A DNA stretch of 64,000 nucleotides from Microbacterium halotolerans (GCF_003569805.1 NZ_KZ984051.1:435779-499778); one strand, 5' to 3'; counted from the stretch's first letter, positions 39,256 to 47,814 are shown. Program-made: numbers and translations. Notes: generated by a model not told the origin, from the letters alone.

Positions 39256-40857
39256 TCAGCTCGCCGGCTGGATCTCGGCGATGTTCAGCTCCCACACGGG
39301 GTTGTACACGGCGCCGGTGATCTCATCGGTCGTTGCGAAGTTCTTCCCCGGCACGATGAGCGGCACGAACGGCCCCTCCTCCTGCATCCGCTCGGTGAAC
39401 TCGGTGAAGGCCGCGGTCCGCTCATCCGGATCAGTCGCCGTGCTCGCTTCCGTGGCGAGATCGGCGATCTCAGGCGCGGCGTCTTCGCTCCAGCCGGCAC
39501 GTTCACCGACGGTGAGACCCGGACCGAAGGGCAGGAAGTTCGCCGAGTCCGCGTAGTCGGGGCCCCAGAACCACAGCCCGAAGCCTTCCTGGCCGCCGGT
39601 GTACAGATCGAGCTCCGTTGCGAACGGCTGACCCGCCAGCTCGACGTCGATGCCCGCTTCGCCCAGCTGTGCCTGGATGCGCTCGGCGAGCGGCGTGAAC
39701 TCGACGCCGCCGACCGGGTAGTCGTTCGGATACTGCAGCGTCAGCGTCTGCCCCTCGTAGCCCGCGGCGTCGAGGGCGTCCTGCGCGCGGTCGAGGTCCT
39801 GCTCGACGCCCGCGTCGAGCGCGCCCTCGAAACCCGGAGGGATGACGCCTGTCGCCTGGAGCGCGCCTTCGCCGGCGAGCTCGAGCAGACCGTCGTAGTC
39901 GAGCGCATACCGCACGGCCTCGGCGATGTCGGTGTTCGCCATGTCGCCGGCGACCTCGTCGTTCTGGTTGAAGAGCAGGAAGATCGTCTGCGCGGACGCC
40001 ACGGGGTTCACCGACAGACCGTCGCCGTCGCCCAGGCCGCTGACCTGGTCGCCGTTGAGATCCAGCGCCGCCATGGTGTCACCGCCCTGCAGATTGATCA
40101 GCTGGGTGGCGCTCTCGGTCACGTTGCGCACGACGACGCGGTCGTATGCGACGTTCTCGTCACCCGTGTAGTCGGGGTTCTTCGTCAGCACGACCTGCGA
40201 GGTCAGATCGAGCGTGTCGAGAACGTACGGGCCCGACCCCGCCGATTCGCCGTCGAGGAACTCCTGAGCCGAGTCGGAGCCGTCCGTCGCGCCGCCGTTC
40301 TCCTCGACGACCTCCTGGTTCAGGATGCCGAGAGCCGGGTTGGCGAGGATCGCCGGCAGCTGCAGGCTGGGCGTCTCGGTCGTGAAGCGGATCGTGCTGT
40401 CGTCGACCTTCTCGATCGTCATGCCCTCGAGCAGGAAGTGCGGCTTGGCCGCCTCCAGGCTCTGAATGCGCTGCAGCGTGAAGACGACGTCGTCTGCGGT
40501 GACCTCGGTGCCGTCGGAGAAGGTGCGCTCCTCATCCAGCGTGAAGACGAACTCGGTCGCGTCGTCGTTCTGCTCCCAGCTCGCGAGCCCGGGCTGCGGG
40601 TCCGCGACGTCGGCGCCCTCGAAGGTCACCAGCGTCTCGTAGAGGGCCTTCGCGATCATGTTGCCCGTGGGGTCGTAGCTGTGACCGGGGTCAGCCGTCT
40701 CGATCGAGAACGCGGCGTCGATGACGAGCGATCCCCCGCCCTCGCCTCCGGCATCGCCCGAGTCGTCGGCGGAGTTCCCGCCCGAGCATCCGGCAAGGGC
40801 GATGACCGCGGCGGTGCCGAGGGCGACGGCGGGAAGCCGGAGCGTGCGAGGGATCAT
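39256..40857 (-). CDS. ABC transporter substrate-binding lipoprotein, SBP_bac_5 family
   Basis: 533 residues from the ATG at 40857 with AGGAG 6 bases upstream. The signal peptide ends in the lipobox ALAGC (Cys near residue 23), followed by a Gly/Ser/Asp linker. The mature part contains FVFTLDEERTFSDGTEVTADDVVFTLQRI, the family hallmark, and IAEAVRYALDYDGLLELAGEGA. It binds the solute for the importer encoded downstream. It is the first gene of the operon and faces a divergent Lrp/AsnC-type regulator. Confidence 0.95.
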   Translation of the reverse strand: MIPRTLRLPAVALGTAAVIALAGCSGGNSADDSGDAGGEGGGSLVIDAAFSIETADPGHSYDPTGNMIAKALYETLVTFEGADVADPQPGLASWEQNDDATEFVFTLDEERTFSDGTEVTADDVVFTLQRIQSLEAAKPHFLLEGMTIEKVDDSTIRFTTETPSLQLPAILANPALGILNQEVVEENGGATDGSDSAQEFLDGESAGSGPYVLDTLDLTSQVVLTKNPDYTGDENVAYDRVVVRNVTESATQLINLQGGDTMAALDLNGDQVSGLGDGDGLSVNPVASAQTIFLLFNQNDEVAGDMANTDIAEAVRYALDYDGLLELAGEGALQATGVIPPGFEGALDAGVEQDLDRAQDALDAAGYEGQTLTLQYPNDYPVGGVEFTPLAERIQAQLGEAGIDVELAGQPFATELDLYTGGQEGFGLWFWGPDYADSANFLPFGPGLTVGERAGWSEDAAPEIADLATEASTATDPDERTAAFTEFTERMQEEGPFVPLIVPGKNFATTDEITGAVYNPVWELNIAEIQPAS

Positions 40858-40896
40858 GAGGGACTCCTGGGGACGAAGAGGCAGCAACTCCATGAG

Positions 40897-40913
40897 CGCT
40901 GTGGACAACAGCG
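40897..40913. promoter_or_regulatory. Candidate operator between the importer operon and the Lrp/AsnC regulator
   Basis: CGCTGT (40897-40902) and ACAGCG (40908-40913) form a perfect inverted repeat with a 5-base spacer in the 144-base divergent gap. Lrp/AsnC proteins bind imperfect palindromes of this size next to their own genes. An A/T-richer stretch follows (40920-40975). No confident -35/-10 pair was assigned. Confidence 0.4.
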
Positions 40914-41001
40914 ATCAGAATGACACGATGTGCGACTATTTGTCCATCAAGATCGTGCGAATGAAACACAGTCGTCACATGCTCGGGAGATGATCTGCAG
41001 A

Positions 41002-41592
41002 ATGTCCAACTCAAGCCGCAATGATTCACGTCTCGCCGGACGAAATGCCGCGCTCGACGAGATCTCCTATCAGATCCTCGATTCGCTGCGCACCAACGGC
41101 AGAATCTCCATCGCCGCTCTCGCTGAGCAGGTCGGGATCTCGCGTTCGAGCGCCTATACGCGGGTCGAGAACCTCATGCAGACCGGTGTGATCACCGGAT
41201 TCTCGGCACAGATCGACGCGTCGCGCGCAGGCCTGTCGGTGTGCGCGCTCGTCTTCGTCACGGTGCTGCCGCAGTCGTGGGCGTCCTTCCGCGACAGGAT
41301 CACCGAGCTGCCCGACATCGAGTACTGCGCGATCACGACCGGGGAGCACGATGCGATGCTGCTCGTGCGCGCAACCGATGTCGGCGGCATCCACACGCTG
41401 ACGACGGCCGTCATCGCCACACTGCCGGAGGTGCGCACCATCGTCAGCGTGGTCGTGCTCGACGAGGTCGTCCGCAGGCCCTACGTGCTGCCGACGGATC
41501 TGCCCGAGCGCGAGGGCGCATCACAGTTGGGAATGACCCGCTGGACGCCCGCCGCGGAGGGGCGCGCGTCGATGAGGTCGGAGGGCGGATAG
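41002..41592 (+). CDS. Lrp/AsnC-family transcriptional regulator
   Basis: About 196 residues from the ATG at 41002; an ATG at 40990 is possible. The winged helix is LDEISYQILDSLRTNGRISIAALAEQVGISRSSAYTRVENLMQTGVITGFSAQID (about residues 15-70), followed by the ligand-binding RAM domain (VCALVFVTVLPQSWASFRDRITELPDIEYCAITTGEHDAMLLVRATD). A 40-residue tail beyond the RAM domain is unusual. The divergent position indicates control of the Dpp-type importer, probably in response to an amino acid-like ligand. Confidence 0.92.
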   Translation: MSNSSRNDSRLAGRNAALDEISYQILDSLRTNGRISIAALAEQVGISRSSAYTRVENLMQTGVITGFSAQIDASRAGLSVCALVFVTVLPQSWASFRDRITELPDIEYCAITTGEHDAMLLVRATDVGGIHTLTTAVIATLPEVRTIVSVVVLDEVVRRPYVLPTDLPEREGASQLGMTRWTPAAEGRASMRSEGG

Positions 41593-41610
41593 GAGGGGCG
41601 CAGTCGAGAA

Positions 41611-41633
41611 AGCGTCGGATACAGCGCGACGCT
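41611..41633. terminator. Hairpin between convergent genes
   Basis: AGCGTCG (41611-41617) and CGACGCT (41627-41633) form a 7-base stem with a 9-base loop just after the Lrp/AsnC gene and before the convergent small gene. There is no T tract, so this is a tentative bidirectional terminator. Confidence 0.35.
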
Positions 41634-41670
41634 GGGAACTCTCAGACGCTCCCAGGTCACGCCGCCGGCT

Positions 41671-42024
41671 TCACGCCTCGCGCAGCTCCTCGCAGACACT
41701 GCGCTGCGCTGCGCCGTGCATCTCGTAATGCTCGACGAGCCGCAGCAGTCCGTCGTGCTCCTCGATGTCGCTGTTGCCCTCTCCTGCCACGACGGAGCCG
41801 CCCTCACGGAGCACGTGAACAAAGGACACGCGAACTGCGCGCGGCTCACGAACACCGACGAAGCGGCCGAACGTCACCGTGTCGCCCTCGTACTCACCCC
41901 AGATCGCACCGTCCCGTTCTGAGTACCGGAAGACCGTGGGAGAGACGGGATCGACGCGCGACGTCGTCGACGACACCATCCGGAACACACGGCCGTCGAG
42001 GGAGGGAAGCGGAGAAGAAGCCAT
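41671..42024 (-). CDS. Small conserved protein of unknown function
   Basis: 117 residues from the ATG at 42024, where the conserved part begins. The pattern GRVFRMVSSTTSRVDPVSPTVFRYSERDGAIWGEYEGDTVTFGRFVG followed by VSFVHVLREGG and a Glu-rich end (HDGLLRLVEHYEMHG) resembles a widespread family of about 110-residue beta-rich proteins often mislabelled N-acetylglutamate synthase. No catalytic residues are identified. The gene lies next to a small HTH gene on the same strand. Confidence 0.75.
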   Translation of the reverse strand: MASSPLPSLDGRVFRMVSSTTSRVDPVSPTVFRYSERDGAIWGEYEGDTVTFGRFVGVREPRAVRVSFVHVLREGGSVVAGEGNSDIEEHDGLLRLVEHYEMHGAAQRSVCEELREA

Positions 42025-42118
42025 CGGGCGATTATGCCCTGCGCCCGCTGGGCGCGCAGTGCCGGGACCTCGGGGGCAGCTGCGGGCGAGCGGCGGTTCC
42101 GTCGCCCCGCCCCCCGAT

Positions 42119-42361
42119 CTACCCGTGCTTGCCGAACCGCTGGTAGGCGGCTTGCCTGGTGGTGTCGAGCGCCGCTCCGATGACCGTCCAGGAGTCACCT
42201 GCGGCGCGCGCGTCCGCGACCGCGGTGCGCAGCTCTTCCTCCGCTTCACGGGCGGCCTTCTGAGCGGCGATGATGCGCCGGAAGTGCGTCGCGTCACGCG
42301 CGGGAGTCACCGCAGGATCGAGCTGATCAAGACCTGTCTCGTCAGTCTGGCTTGTCTTCAT
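42119..42361 (-). CDS. Small helix-turn-helix-like protein
   Basis: 80 residues from the ATG at 42361, which has AGGAGG 8 bases upstream; the GTG at 42370 overlaps that site and is less likely. The N-terminus is polar. A helical segment ([28 protein letters not shown]) leads to [25 protein letters not shown], a helix-turn-helix pattern common in short actinobacterial DNA-binding proteins. It is divergent from the crRNA-like element and the cas operon. Whether it regulates cas genes is unknown. Confidence 0.78.
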   Translation of the reverse strand: MKTSQTDETGLDQLDPAVTPARDATHFRRIIAAQKAAREAEEELRTAVADARAAGDSWTVIGAALDTTRQAAYQRFGKHG

Positions 42362-42400
42362 GGTGTCCACCTCCTCTCACAGACCGGGCCGCTACCCTGG

Positions 42401-42477
42401 TCACGCCCTGCATCGCAGGGATGATCCAGCTGGCGGATACGCATCTCAGTTTTCCCTGCCTGAGCAGGGATTTACTC
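42401..42477 (+). ncRNA. Predicted crRNA-like regulatory RNA (CreR/CreA type) made of two degenerate CRISPR repeats and a short spacer
   Basis: Read in the crRNA sense, the array repeat has a CCCCGC/GCGGGG stem followed by ATGATCC. Here CCCTGC-ATC-GCAGGG is followed by ATGATCC (42406-42427), and GTTTTCCCTGC-CTGA-GCAGGG (42449-42469) is followed by ATTTACTCC. In both stems the same C-to-T and G-to-A pair of changes keeps the base pairing, as expected for a Cas6e substrate. The enclosed 20-nt pseudo-spacer (42429-42448) starts GCTGGCGGATACGCATCT and matches 42522-42539 at 17 of 18 positions. Processing would give an 8-nt 5' handle, a 20-nt guide and a 21-nt 3' hairpin. The RNA's promoter was not identified; a TACCCT at 42393-42398 is a weak -10 candidate. 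Confidence 0.68.
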
Positions 42478-42518
42478 CGACACTACCCTGGCATGCATGC
42501 TCATGCAAGAGCATCAGT

Positions 42519-42539
42519 AACGCTGGCGGTTACGCATCT
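42519..42539 (+). promoter_or_regulatory. Predicted Cascade binding site (PAM AAC plus pseudo-protospacer) upstream of the cas promoter
   Basis: GCTGGCGGTTACGCATCT (42522-42539) equals the pseudo-spacer except at position 9, so the eight seed positions are perfect. AAC (42519-42521) sits directly 5' of it on the non-target strand. AAC is the PAM expected here, because the base joining repeat and spacer in the array is mostly C in the crRNA sense. A 32-base Cascade footprint from 42522 would reach the -35 box at 42551. A CTACCCTGG (42483-42491) and a hairpin (42497-42514) precede it, echoing the arrangement before the pseudo-spacer. Confidence 0.62.
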
Positions 42540-42550
42540 GGTTCTCAGGC

Positions 42551-42578
42551 TTGACTCTTCTTGCCTGGTTCGTATACC
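42551..42578 (+). promoter_or_regulatory. Predicted promoter of the cas operon
   Basis: TTGACT (42551-42556) and TATACC (42573-42578) are separated by 16 bases, a good vegetative sigma-factor pair. Transcription would start near 42585, leaving about 40 bases before the cas3 GTG at 42626, with CGGAG as ribosome-binding site. It is the only strong promoter seen in the cas3 upstream gap (42362-42625). Confidence 0.62.
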
Positions 42579-42625
42579 GTCATCCTGATCAGCCGCCATA
42601 TCTACGTCTGCAACGGAGCCTCTCA

Positions 42626-45532
42626 GTGACCACCGACATCCACGACGCTGACGTCGCACACCTCAGTGCGGCCGCACGGTCGGTGTGGGCGAAGAGCTGG
42701 CCGAACCCGTGCATCGATGGAGAGATCGAGCGGTGGCTCCCGCTGCATCGGCATCTTCTCGACACTGCTGGCATCGCAACCCGACTCTGGGATCACTGGC
42801 TCGCTCCGCATGTGAAGGAACTCCTCGCGAAAGCCGTGGGGTCGCCCGAGTCGGCGCGCACGCTCGCGGTCTGGCTCGCCGGGGCGCACGACGTCGGAAA
42901 GGCATCCCCGGCATTCGCCGTGCAGGTGCGCCCCCTCGCGAAGCACATGACCGCGCAGGGACTGCGCATGGACGCGTCACTGGCCGACACAGAAGAACGC
43001 AGGAAGGCACGTCACGAACTCGTCGGCTACCTCGCAGTTCGAGCATGGCTCGTCGAGCGCTGGGGATTCGACAGTCGGCAGGCGAAGAAGATCGCGAGCG
43101 TGATCGCAGCGCACCACGGCCGACCGCCGAGCGAGGCCGCCGTTGCCGACGCCGACGGCCAGACGCGCCTTGTCGGCGACGGGCTCTGGGCCGACGTACG
43201 CGAGGATCTGCTCGACACGATCACGGCGTCGGTGACCGCGCCGGAAGACATCGCATCCTGGGAACGCTCCCCGCTCCCCCGGCACGCTCTCGTACTGCTC
43301 AGCGCCTTCGTCATCGTCACCGACTGGGTCGCCAGCAACGACCACCTGTTCCCGCTCGCAGAACTCAGGCAGAGCGATGTCGAAACGCATGGTCGCGTCG
43401 AGCGCGCGTGGACCGAGATCGATCTTCCGGCTCCGTGGAAGGCGCGGTCGCCGGATGACGACGACGAACTCTTCGACCATCGCTTCGAGCTTCCCTCCCC
43501 GCGCCCCATGCAGTCGGCGGTGATGGAACTCGCCCGCACATGTGAGACGCCTTCTCTGTTCATCGTCGAGGAGAACATGGGGGCGGGCAAGACCGAGGCC
43601 GCGCTCGCCGCCGCGGAGATCCTGGCGTCGCGCTTCGGCCTGAGCGGCGTATTCATCGGGCTGCCGACTCGGGCCACTGCCGACGGCATGTTCTCCCGGG
43701 CGATGACGTGGGCCGATCATCTCGGACTCGAGACCCCACTCAACGTCTTCCTCGCACACGCCAAAGCGTCTCTCAACTCCGACTTCGACAAGCGACAGCA
43801 AGATGCCCGCTTTCGAAGCATCGGCGACCGCCACACCACTCGCAGATCTCGCGATACCTGGGGGGAGCTCGTCGTCGCTCATAACTGGTTCAGCAGCCCG
43901 AAGCGAGGCCCGCTCGCCGATCTCGTCATCGGCACGATCGATCAGGCGCTCGTCGGTGCGCTGCGCAGCAAGCACGTCATGCTCCGGCATCTCGCACTTG
44001 CGGGAAAGGTGGTGATCTTCGATGAGATACATTCCTTCGACGCTTTCACAGACACGTATATCGAGCGCATCCTGAACTGGCTCGGCTCGTACGGAGTCCC
44101 CGTCATCATGCTGTCCGCGACGCTTCCATCCGAAAAGCGCAAGGCCTTCATCGCCGCCTACGAGCAGGGCAGGGTCGCCGACGCTCCACCCCGCAGAGGC
44201 ACTAGGGGAGCGGCCGGCCGGAGAGCCGTCGCAACCGCAGACCCGCTCGCCATGCTCGACGGGAATATCGGCTATCCGGTCATCACGGCGTCGTCCCCGA
44301 CGGGCCCACCCAGAATCGTCACACCGTCGCCTTCCAGCAAGCCGAAGGAAGTCGCCGTCGAACGGGTCCCCGACGACCTCTCCGTCCTGGCCGACACACT
44401 CTTCACGGCGCTCGAAGGGGGCGGAACCGCGGTCGTCATCCGCAACACCGTGACTCGCGTGCAGGAGACCGCCGCCTTCCTGCGCGCGCAGCGCGACGAC
44501 ATCCCCGTCGTCGTCACACACTCCCGCTTCCTCGCCCGAGACCGCGCGAGAAAAGACCGGGAACTGCTCGACCTTTTCGGCAAGGAAGGCGAGCGACCAG
44601 ACCGGATGATCGTGGTCGCGTCTCAGGTCGTCGAGCAGTCGCTCGACATCGACTTCGACCTCATGGTCACCGACGTCGCCCCTGTCGATCTCATTCTCCA
44701 GCGCGCGGGCCGCCTGCACCGCCACGGCTTCCGCACCCGACCTGAGCGGCTGCGCGAGCCGCGGCTCGTCCTCGCCGGAGTCGACTGGGAGGAGACCCCG
44801 CCCGCTCCCGTACGAGGGAGCATCGCGGTCTACGGCCAGCACATCCTGCTGCGCACGCTCGCCGCGCTGGAGGGTCGCGAACGCATCGCCCTGCCCGATG
44901 ACATCCCCGTGCTGGTGCAGAAGGTGTATGGGCCTGATGAAATCCATCCGCTGTCCTGGAATGAGAAGGCGCAGTCCGCGCGAGCCGAGTTCGGCGCACT
45001 CCAGGAGGACAAGCGCCGCCGCGCCGAGACCTTCCAGCTCGCCGCCGACGGCGCCGAGGGGAGCCTGATCGGCTGGATCGATGCCTCGGCAGGAGACGCC
45101 GCTTCGGATTCCGAGGCCCAGGCCGCCGTTCGCGACGGCGAGGAGACCCTCGAAGTGCTCGTCATTCAGCAGAAGGACGGCGTGTGGGTGACTCCCGACT
45201 GGCTCGACGGCGAAGACGGGAACATCCAGCTTCCTGACAATGAGCCGCCGGATGGCCGGCTGACGCGCATCGTGCTCGGCTGCGCTCTTCGCCTTCCCGC
45301 CGCAATGTGCCATCCGGGTCGGATCGACGCGCAGATCGCCGACCTCGAATCGCAGTACCCGATCCAGGCGTGGCACGGCAGTCATGCGCTGCGCGGTGAG
45401 CTGGTCCTCCCCCTCGACGCCGACCGCTCCGGACGCCTCGGCGACGACATCGTCCGCTATGACCCAGAAAACGGCTTCTCATACTCGAGAACGCCCGCAT
45501 CCATCCCTGCCGAGAGCGAGGCCCGCTGGTGA
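42626..45532 (+). CDS. cas3: CRISPR-associated helicase/nuclease Cas3, type I-E
   Basis: 968 residues from a GTG with CGGAG upstream; a TTG 25 codons earlier lies on the predicted -35 box and is rejected. The N-terminal HD nuclease has LHRHLLDTAGIATRLWDHW near residue 40 and LAGAHDVGKASPAF near 90. The superfamily 2 helicase follows: ENMGAGKTEAALAA (about 317), VVIFDEIHSFDAF (about 465), MLSATLPSEKRK (about 497) and LILQRAGRLHRHG (about 690). A C-terminal accessory domain completes the protein. Cas3 is recruited by target-bound Cascade and degrades the DNA strand. It overlaps cse1 by GTGA. Confidence 0.96.
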   Translation: MTTDIHDADVAHLSAAARSVWAKSWPNPCIDGEIERWLPLHRHLLDTAGIATRLWDHWLAPHVKELLAKAVGSPESARTLAVWLAGAHDVGKASPAFAVQVRPLAKHMTAQGLRMDASLADTEERRKARHELVGYLAVRAWLVERWGFDSRQAKKIASVIAAHHGRPPSEAAVADADGQTRLVGDGLWADVREDLLDTITASVTAPEDIASWERSPLPRHALVLLSAFVIVTDWVASNDHLFPLAELRQSDVETHGRVERAWTEIDLPAPWKARSPDDDDELFDHRFELPSPRPMQSAVMELARTCETPSLFIVEENMGAGKTEAALAAAEILASRFGLSGVFIGLPTRATADGMFSRAMTWADHLGLETPLNVFLAHAKASLNSDFDKRQQDARFRSIGDRHTTRRSRDTWGELVVAHNWFSSPKRGPLADLVIGTIDQALVGALRSKHVMLRHLALAGKVVIFDEIHSFDAFTDTYIERILNWLGSYGVPVIMLSATLPSEKRKAFIAAYEQGRVADAPPRRGTRGAAGRRAVATADPLAMLDGNIGYPVITASSPTGPPRIVTPSPSSKPKEVAVERVPDDLSVLADTLFTALEGGGTAVVIRNTVTRVQETAAFLRAQRDDIPVVVTHSRFLARDRARKDRELLDLFGKEGERPDRMIVVASQVVEQSLDIDFDLMVTDVAPVDLILQRAGRLHRHGFRTRPERLREPRLVLAGVDWEETPPAPVRGSIAVYGQHILLRTLAALEGRERIALPDDIPVLVQKVYGPDEIHPLSWNEKAQSARAEFGALQEDKRRRAETFQLAADGAEGSLIGWIDASAGDAASDSEAQAAVRDGEETLEVLVIQQKDGVWVTPDWLDGEDGNIQLPDNEPPDGRLTRIVLGCALRLPAAMCHPGRIDAQIADLESQYPIQAWHGSHALRGELVLPLDADRSGRLGDDIVRYDPENGFSYSRTPASIPAESEARW

Positions 45533-47166
45533 GTGACCCCTCACGCCGCTTCAACCTGATCAACGAACCGTGGATCGCCGTCCGCTACCTCGACGGACAT
45601 TCCTGCGACGTATCGCTGCGTACAGCGTTCCACGACGCCGCCCAGATCCGCGATATCGGAGGAGAGCTGCCCACGCAGTCGTTCGCGATTCTCCGACTGC
45701 TGCTCGCGATCTTCTACCGTGCCACGGTCAGTGACGTGGAGCCCGGCTGGAGCCGCGACGCGTGGCAGGAGGACTGGGAAGACGGCCTGCCGCTCGATCT
45801 CATCGACGAGTATCTGGATGAGGTCTCCGGCCGATTCTGGCTGCTCGATCCTGAACGTCCGTTCTTCCAAGTGGCGGGCCTCGCCACGGCGAAAGGCGAA
45901 GTCAAAGACACCATCTCCCTCATCATGGACCTGCCGAGCAACAATCGCCTGTTCACGACCAGAGCGGGCGTCGAGTCGCTTCGACTTCCGTTCGCGGAGG
46001 CGGCTCGCTGGCTCGTGAACGCGCAGGCCTTCGACCCATCCGGGATCAAATCGGGGGCGCTCGGCGACGACCGCGTCAAGGGCGGCAAGGGGTATCCGAT
46101 CGGCGTCGCATGGTCGGGTCTGCTCGGCGGCATCCAACTCGAGGGAGGCTCGCTCGCGCAGACTCTGCTACTCAACCTCGTGATGCCGGATGAGGGCGAT
46201 GAACTCTCCTTCTCCCGTCTGGGCGACCTGCCCGTGTGGGAACAAGACGACCCCGACACGGCAGCAGAGCGCGGCGGGCATCCCGCGGGCCCGGTGCGGC
46301 TGTTCACCTGGCAGTCACGCCGCATCCGGCTCGTCGCAGACGGTGACAGGATCATCGGATGCGTACTCGCCAATGGCGACGCCCTCACGCCACAGAACCA
46401 GTTCTCCCACGAGACCATGACCGCGTGGCGGTACAGCGAGCCGCAGTCGAAGAAGGCGGGAGCGACCACATACATGCCGCGGGAGCATCGCCCGGAACGG
46501 GCGTTCTGGCGCGGCATCGGTGCCCTGCTCCCCCAGCACGACGCTGGTGGAAGGTCGAAGCCCCCGGCGACGGTCAATGCACTGGCACGCAGGCAGAACG
46601 ACGGTCTGCTCGCGAAGGACCTCCTCATACGGGTGCGCGCCGTCGGCGTCGTCTACGGCAGCAACAACTCGGTCGTCGACGACATCGTCGACGACCAGCT
46701 CAGCTTCTCGACCGCCCTGCTGCGCGAGAAGAACGCCGCGCTCGCGGCCGAGGCGGAGAACGCCGTCTCGCTCGCCGAGGGCGGCGTTCTCGCCCTCAAA
46801 CGCCTCGCGCAGAATCTCGATCGCGCAGCGGGAGGCGACGGGGAGGCGCCGTGGTCACGCGCCGACGAGACCGCCTACGCGGCTCTCGACGGCCACTACC
46901 GCAAATGGCTCGCCGGGCTCGACGACACGACCGATCCCATCGACGCGATCGGCGCATGGAAGGCGACGGCGTACCGGGTCATCCGGGGCCTCGGCACGGA
47001 GCTCATCCGAGACGCCGGCCCTGCCGCGTGGGCGGGCCGCGAGGTCTCGACTCCGAGAGGCACAGAGTTCATCACTACACCGCGCGCCGAGGCCTGGTTC
47101 CTCAGAGCGCTGCGCACCGCATTCGGCGCTCCCGCGCCGCATCAGATCAAGGAGGTCCTCACATGA
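45529..47166 (+). CDS. casA: Cascade large subunit Cse1/Cas8e (CasA)
   Basis: 545 residues beginning FNLINEPWIAVRYLDGHSCDVSLRTAFHDA, the highly conserved Cse1 N-terminus. The middle contains FWLLDPERPFFQVAGL and TRAGVESLRLPFAEAARWLVNAQAFDPSGIKSGA, and the C-terminal part is a helical bundle. Cse1 reads the PAM and recruits Cas3. The GTG start overlaps the cas3 stop and the end overlaps cse2 by ATGA. Confidence 0.96.
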   Translation: MSDPSRRFNLINEPWIAVRYLDGHSCDVSLRTAFHDAAQIRDIGGELPTQSFAILRLLLAIFYRATVSDVEPGWSRDAWQEDWEDGLPLDLIDEYLDEVSGRFWLLDPERPFFQVAGLATAKGEVKDTISLIMDLPSNNRLFTTRAGVESLRLPFAEAARWLVNAQAFDPSGIKSGALGDDRVKGGKGYPIGVAWSGLLGGIQLEGGSLAQTLLLNLVMPDEGDELSFSRLGDLPVWEQDDPDTAAERGGHPAGPVRLFTWQSRRIRLVADGDRIIGCVLANGDALTPQNQFSHETMTAWRYSEPQSKKAGATTYMPREHRPERAFWRGIGALLPQHDAGGRSKPPATVNALARRQNDGLLAKDLLIRVRAVGVVYGSNNSVVDDIVDDQLSFSTALLREKNAALAAEAENAVSLAEGGVLALKRLAQNLDRAAGGDGEAPWSRADETAYAALDGHYRKWLAGLDDTTDPIDAIGAWKATAYRVIRGLGTELIRDAGPAAWAGREVSTPRGTEFITTPRAEAWFLRALRTAFGAPAPHQIKEVLT

Positions 47167-47786
47167 CCAGCCACCGCGAACGAGCCGACAGGGTGGAGGA
47201 GTTCACGGAGCAGCGCGTACGTTCGCTCCTGAACGGCTACCGCGGCAATCACAGCAAGGAGGTCGCGGAGCTCGCAAAGCTCCGCAGAGGAGTCGGCAGA
47301 CGCGTCGACGCAGACATCGAACTCCTCGGCATCGCCTTGGCAGGCCCGGATGTCGACATCGTCGATCCGTCGCAGTGGGCCGAAGACGACCCGCTGCCCG
47401 AAGAGAGGGCTGCTTTCACGGCGATCACTCTCTTCGCCCTGCACCAGCAGTCGCGACGAGACGCATCGATGCACCACCGCGGCTACTCCATCGGCCGATC
47501 GACACGCCTACTCGCCCGCAAGGTGGATCGGGACTCGGTACGTCAGCGCTTCACTGCCCTCGGCACCGCCACCACGTGGGACGAGACCGTGCAGCATGCA
47601 CGCGGCCTCATTCAGCAGCTCCGCCAGCACACCATCCCGCTCGACTACGGGCGCTTCGCACGCGACCTCTTCGATCTCCACGTCGGATCCGGAGACCGCG
47701 TGCGGATGACCTGGGGGCGCGACTTCTACCGCCTGCATCATCCAGAAGACGATTCGGATGCCTCGACCGAGACATCAACCGACTGA
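47163..47786 (+). CDS. casB: Cascade small subunit Cse2/Cas11 (CasB)
   Basis: 207 residues from the ATG overlapping the cse1 stop. It contains AELAKLRRGVGRRVDADIE near residue 35, FTAITLFALHQQSRR, then MHHRGYSIGRSTRLLA, and the helical C-terminal LDYGRFARDLFDLHVGSGDRVRMTWGRDFYR. These match Cse2, which is present in two copies per complex and stabilises the displaced strand. The gap to cas7 is 28 bases. Confidence 0.94.
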   Translation: MTSHRERADRVEEFTEQRVRSLLNGYRGNHSKEVAELAKLRRGVGRRVDADIELLGIALAGPDVDIVDPSQWAEDDPLPEERAAFTAITLFALHQQSRRDASMHHRGYSIGRSTRLLARKVDRDSVRQRFTALGTATTWDETVQHARGLIQQLRQHTIPLDYGRFARDLFDLHVGSGDRVRMTWGRDFYRLHHPEDDSDASTETSTD

Positions 47787-47814
47787 CCGCCGACTTCGGC
47801 AGAAAGACAGCATC

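Noticed and set aside
42551..42625. Upstream TTG start for cas3
   Set aside because: It coincides with the predicted -35 box and has no ribosome-binding site; GTG 42626 has CGGAG and fits the start of the conserved region.
42478..42625. A CreT-like toxin RNA between the crRNA-like element and cas3
   Set aside because: The strong promoter leads directly to cas3 with about 40 bases of leader, leaving no room for a separate toxin gene; no rare-codon micro-ORF is evident.
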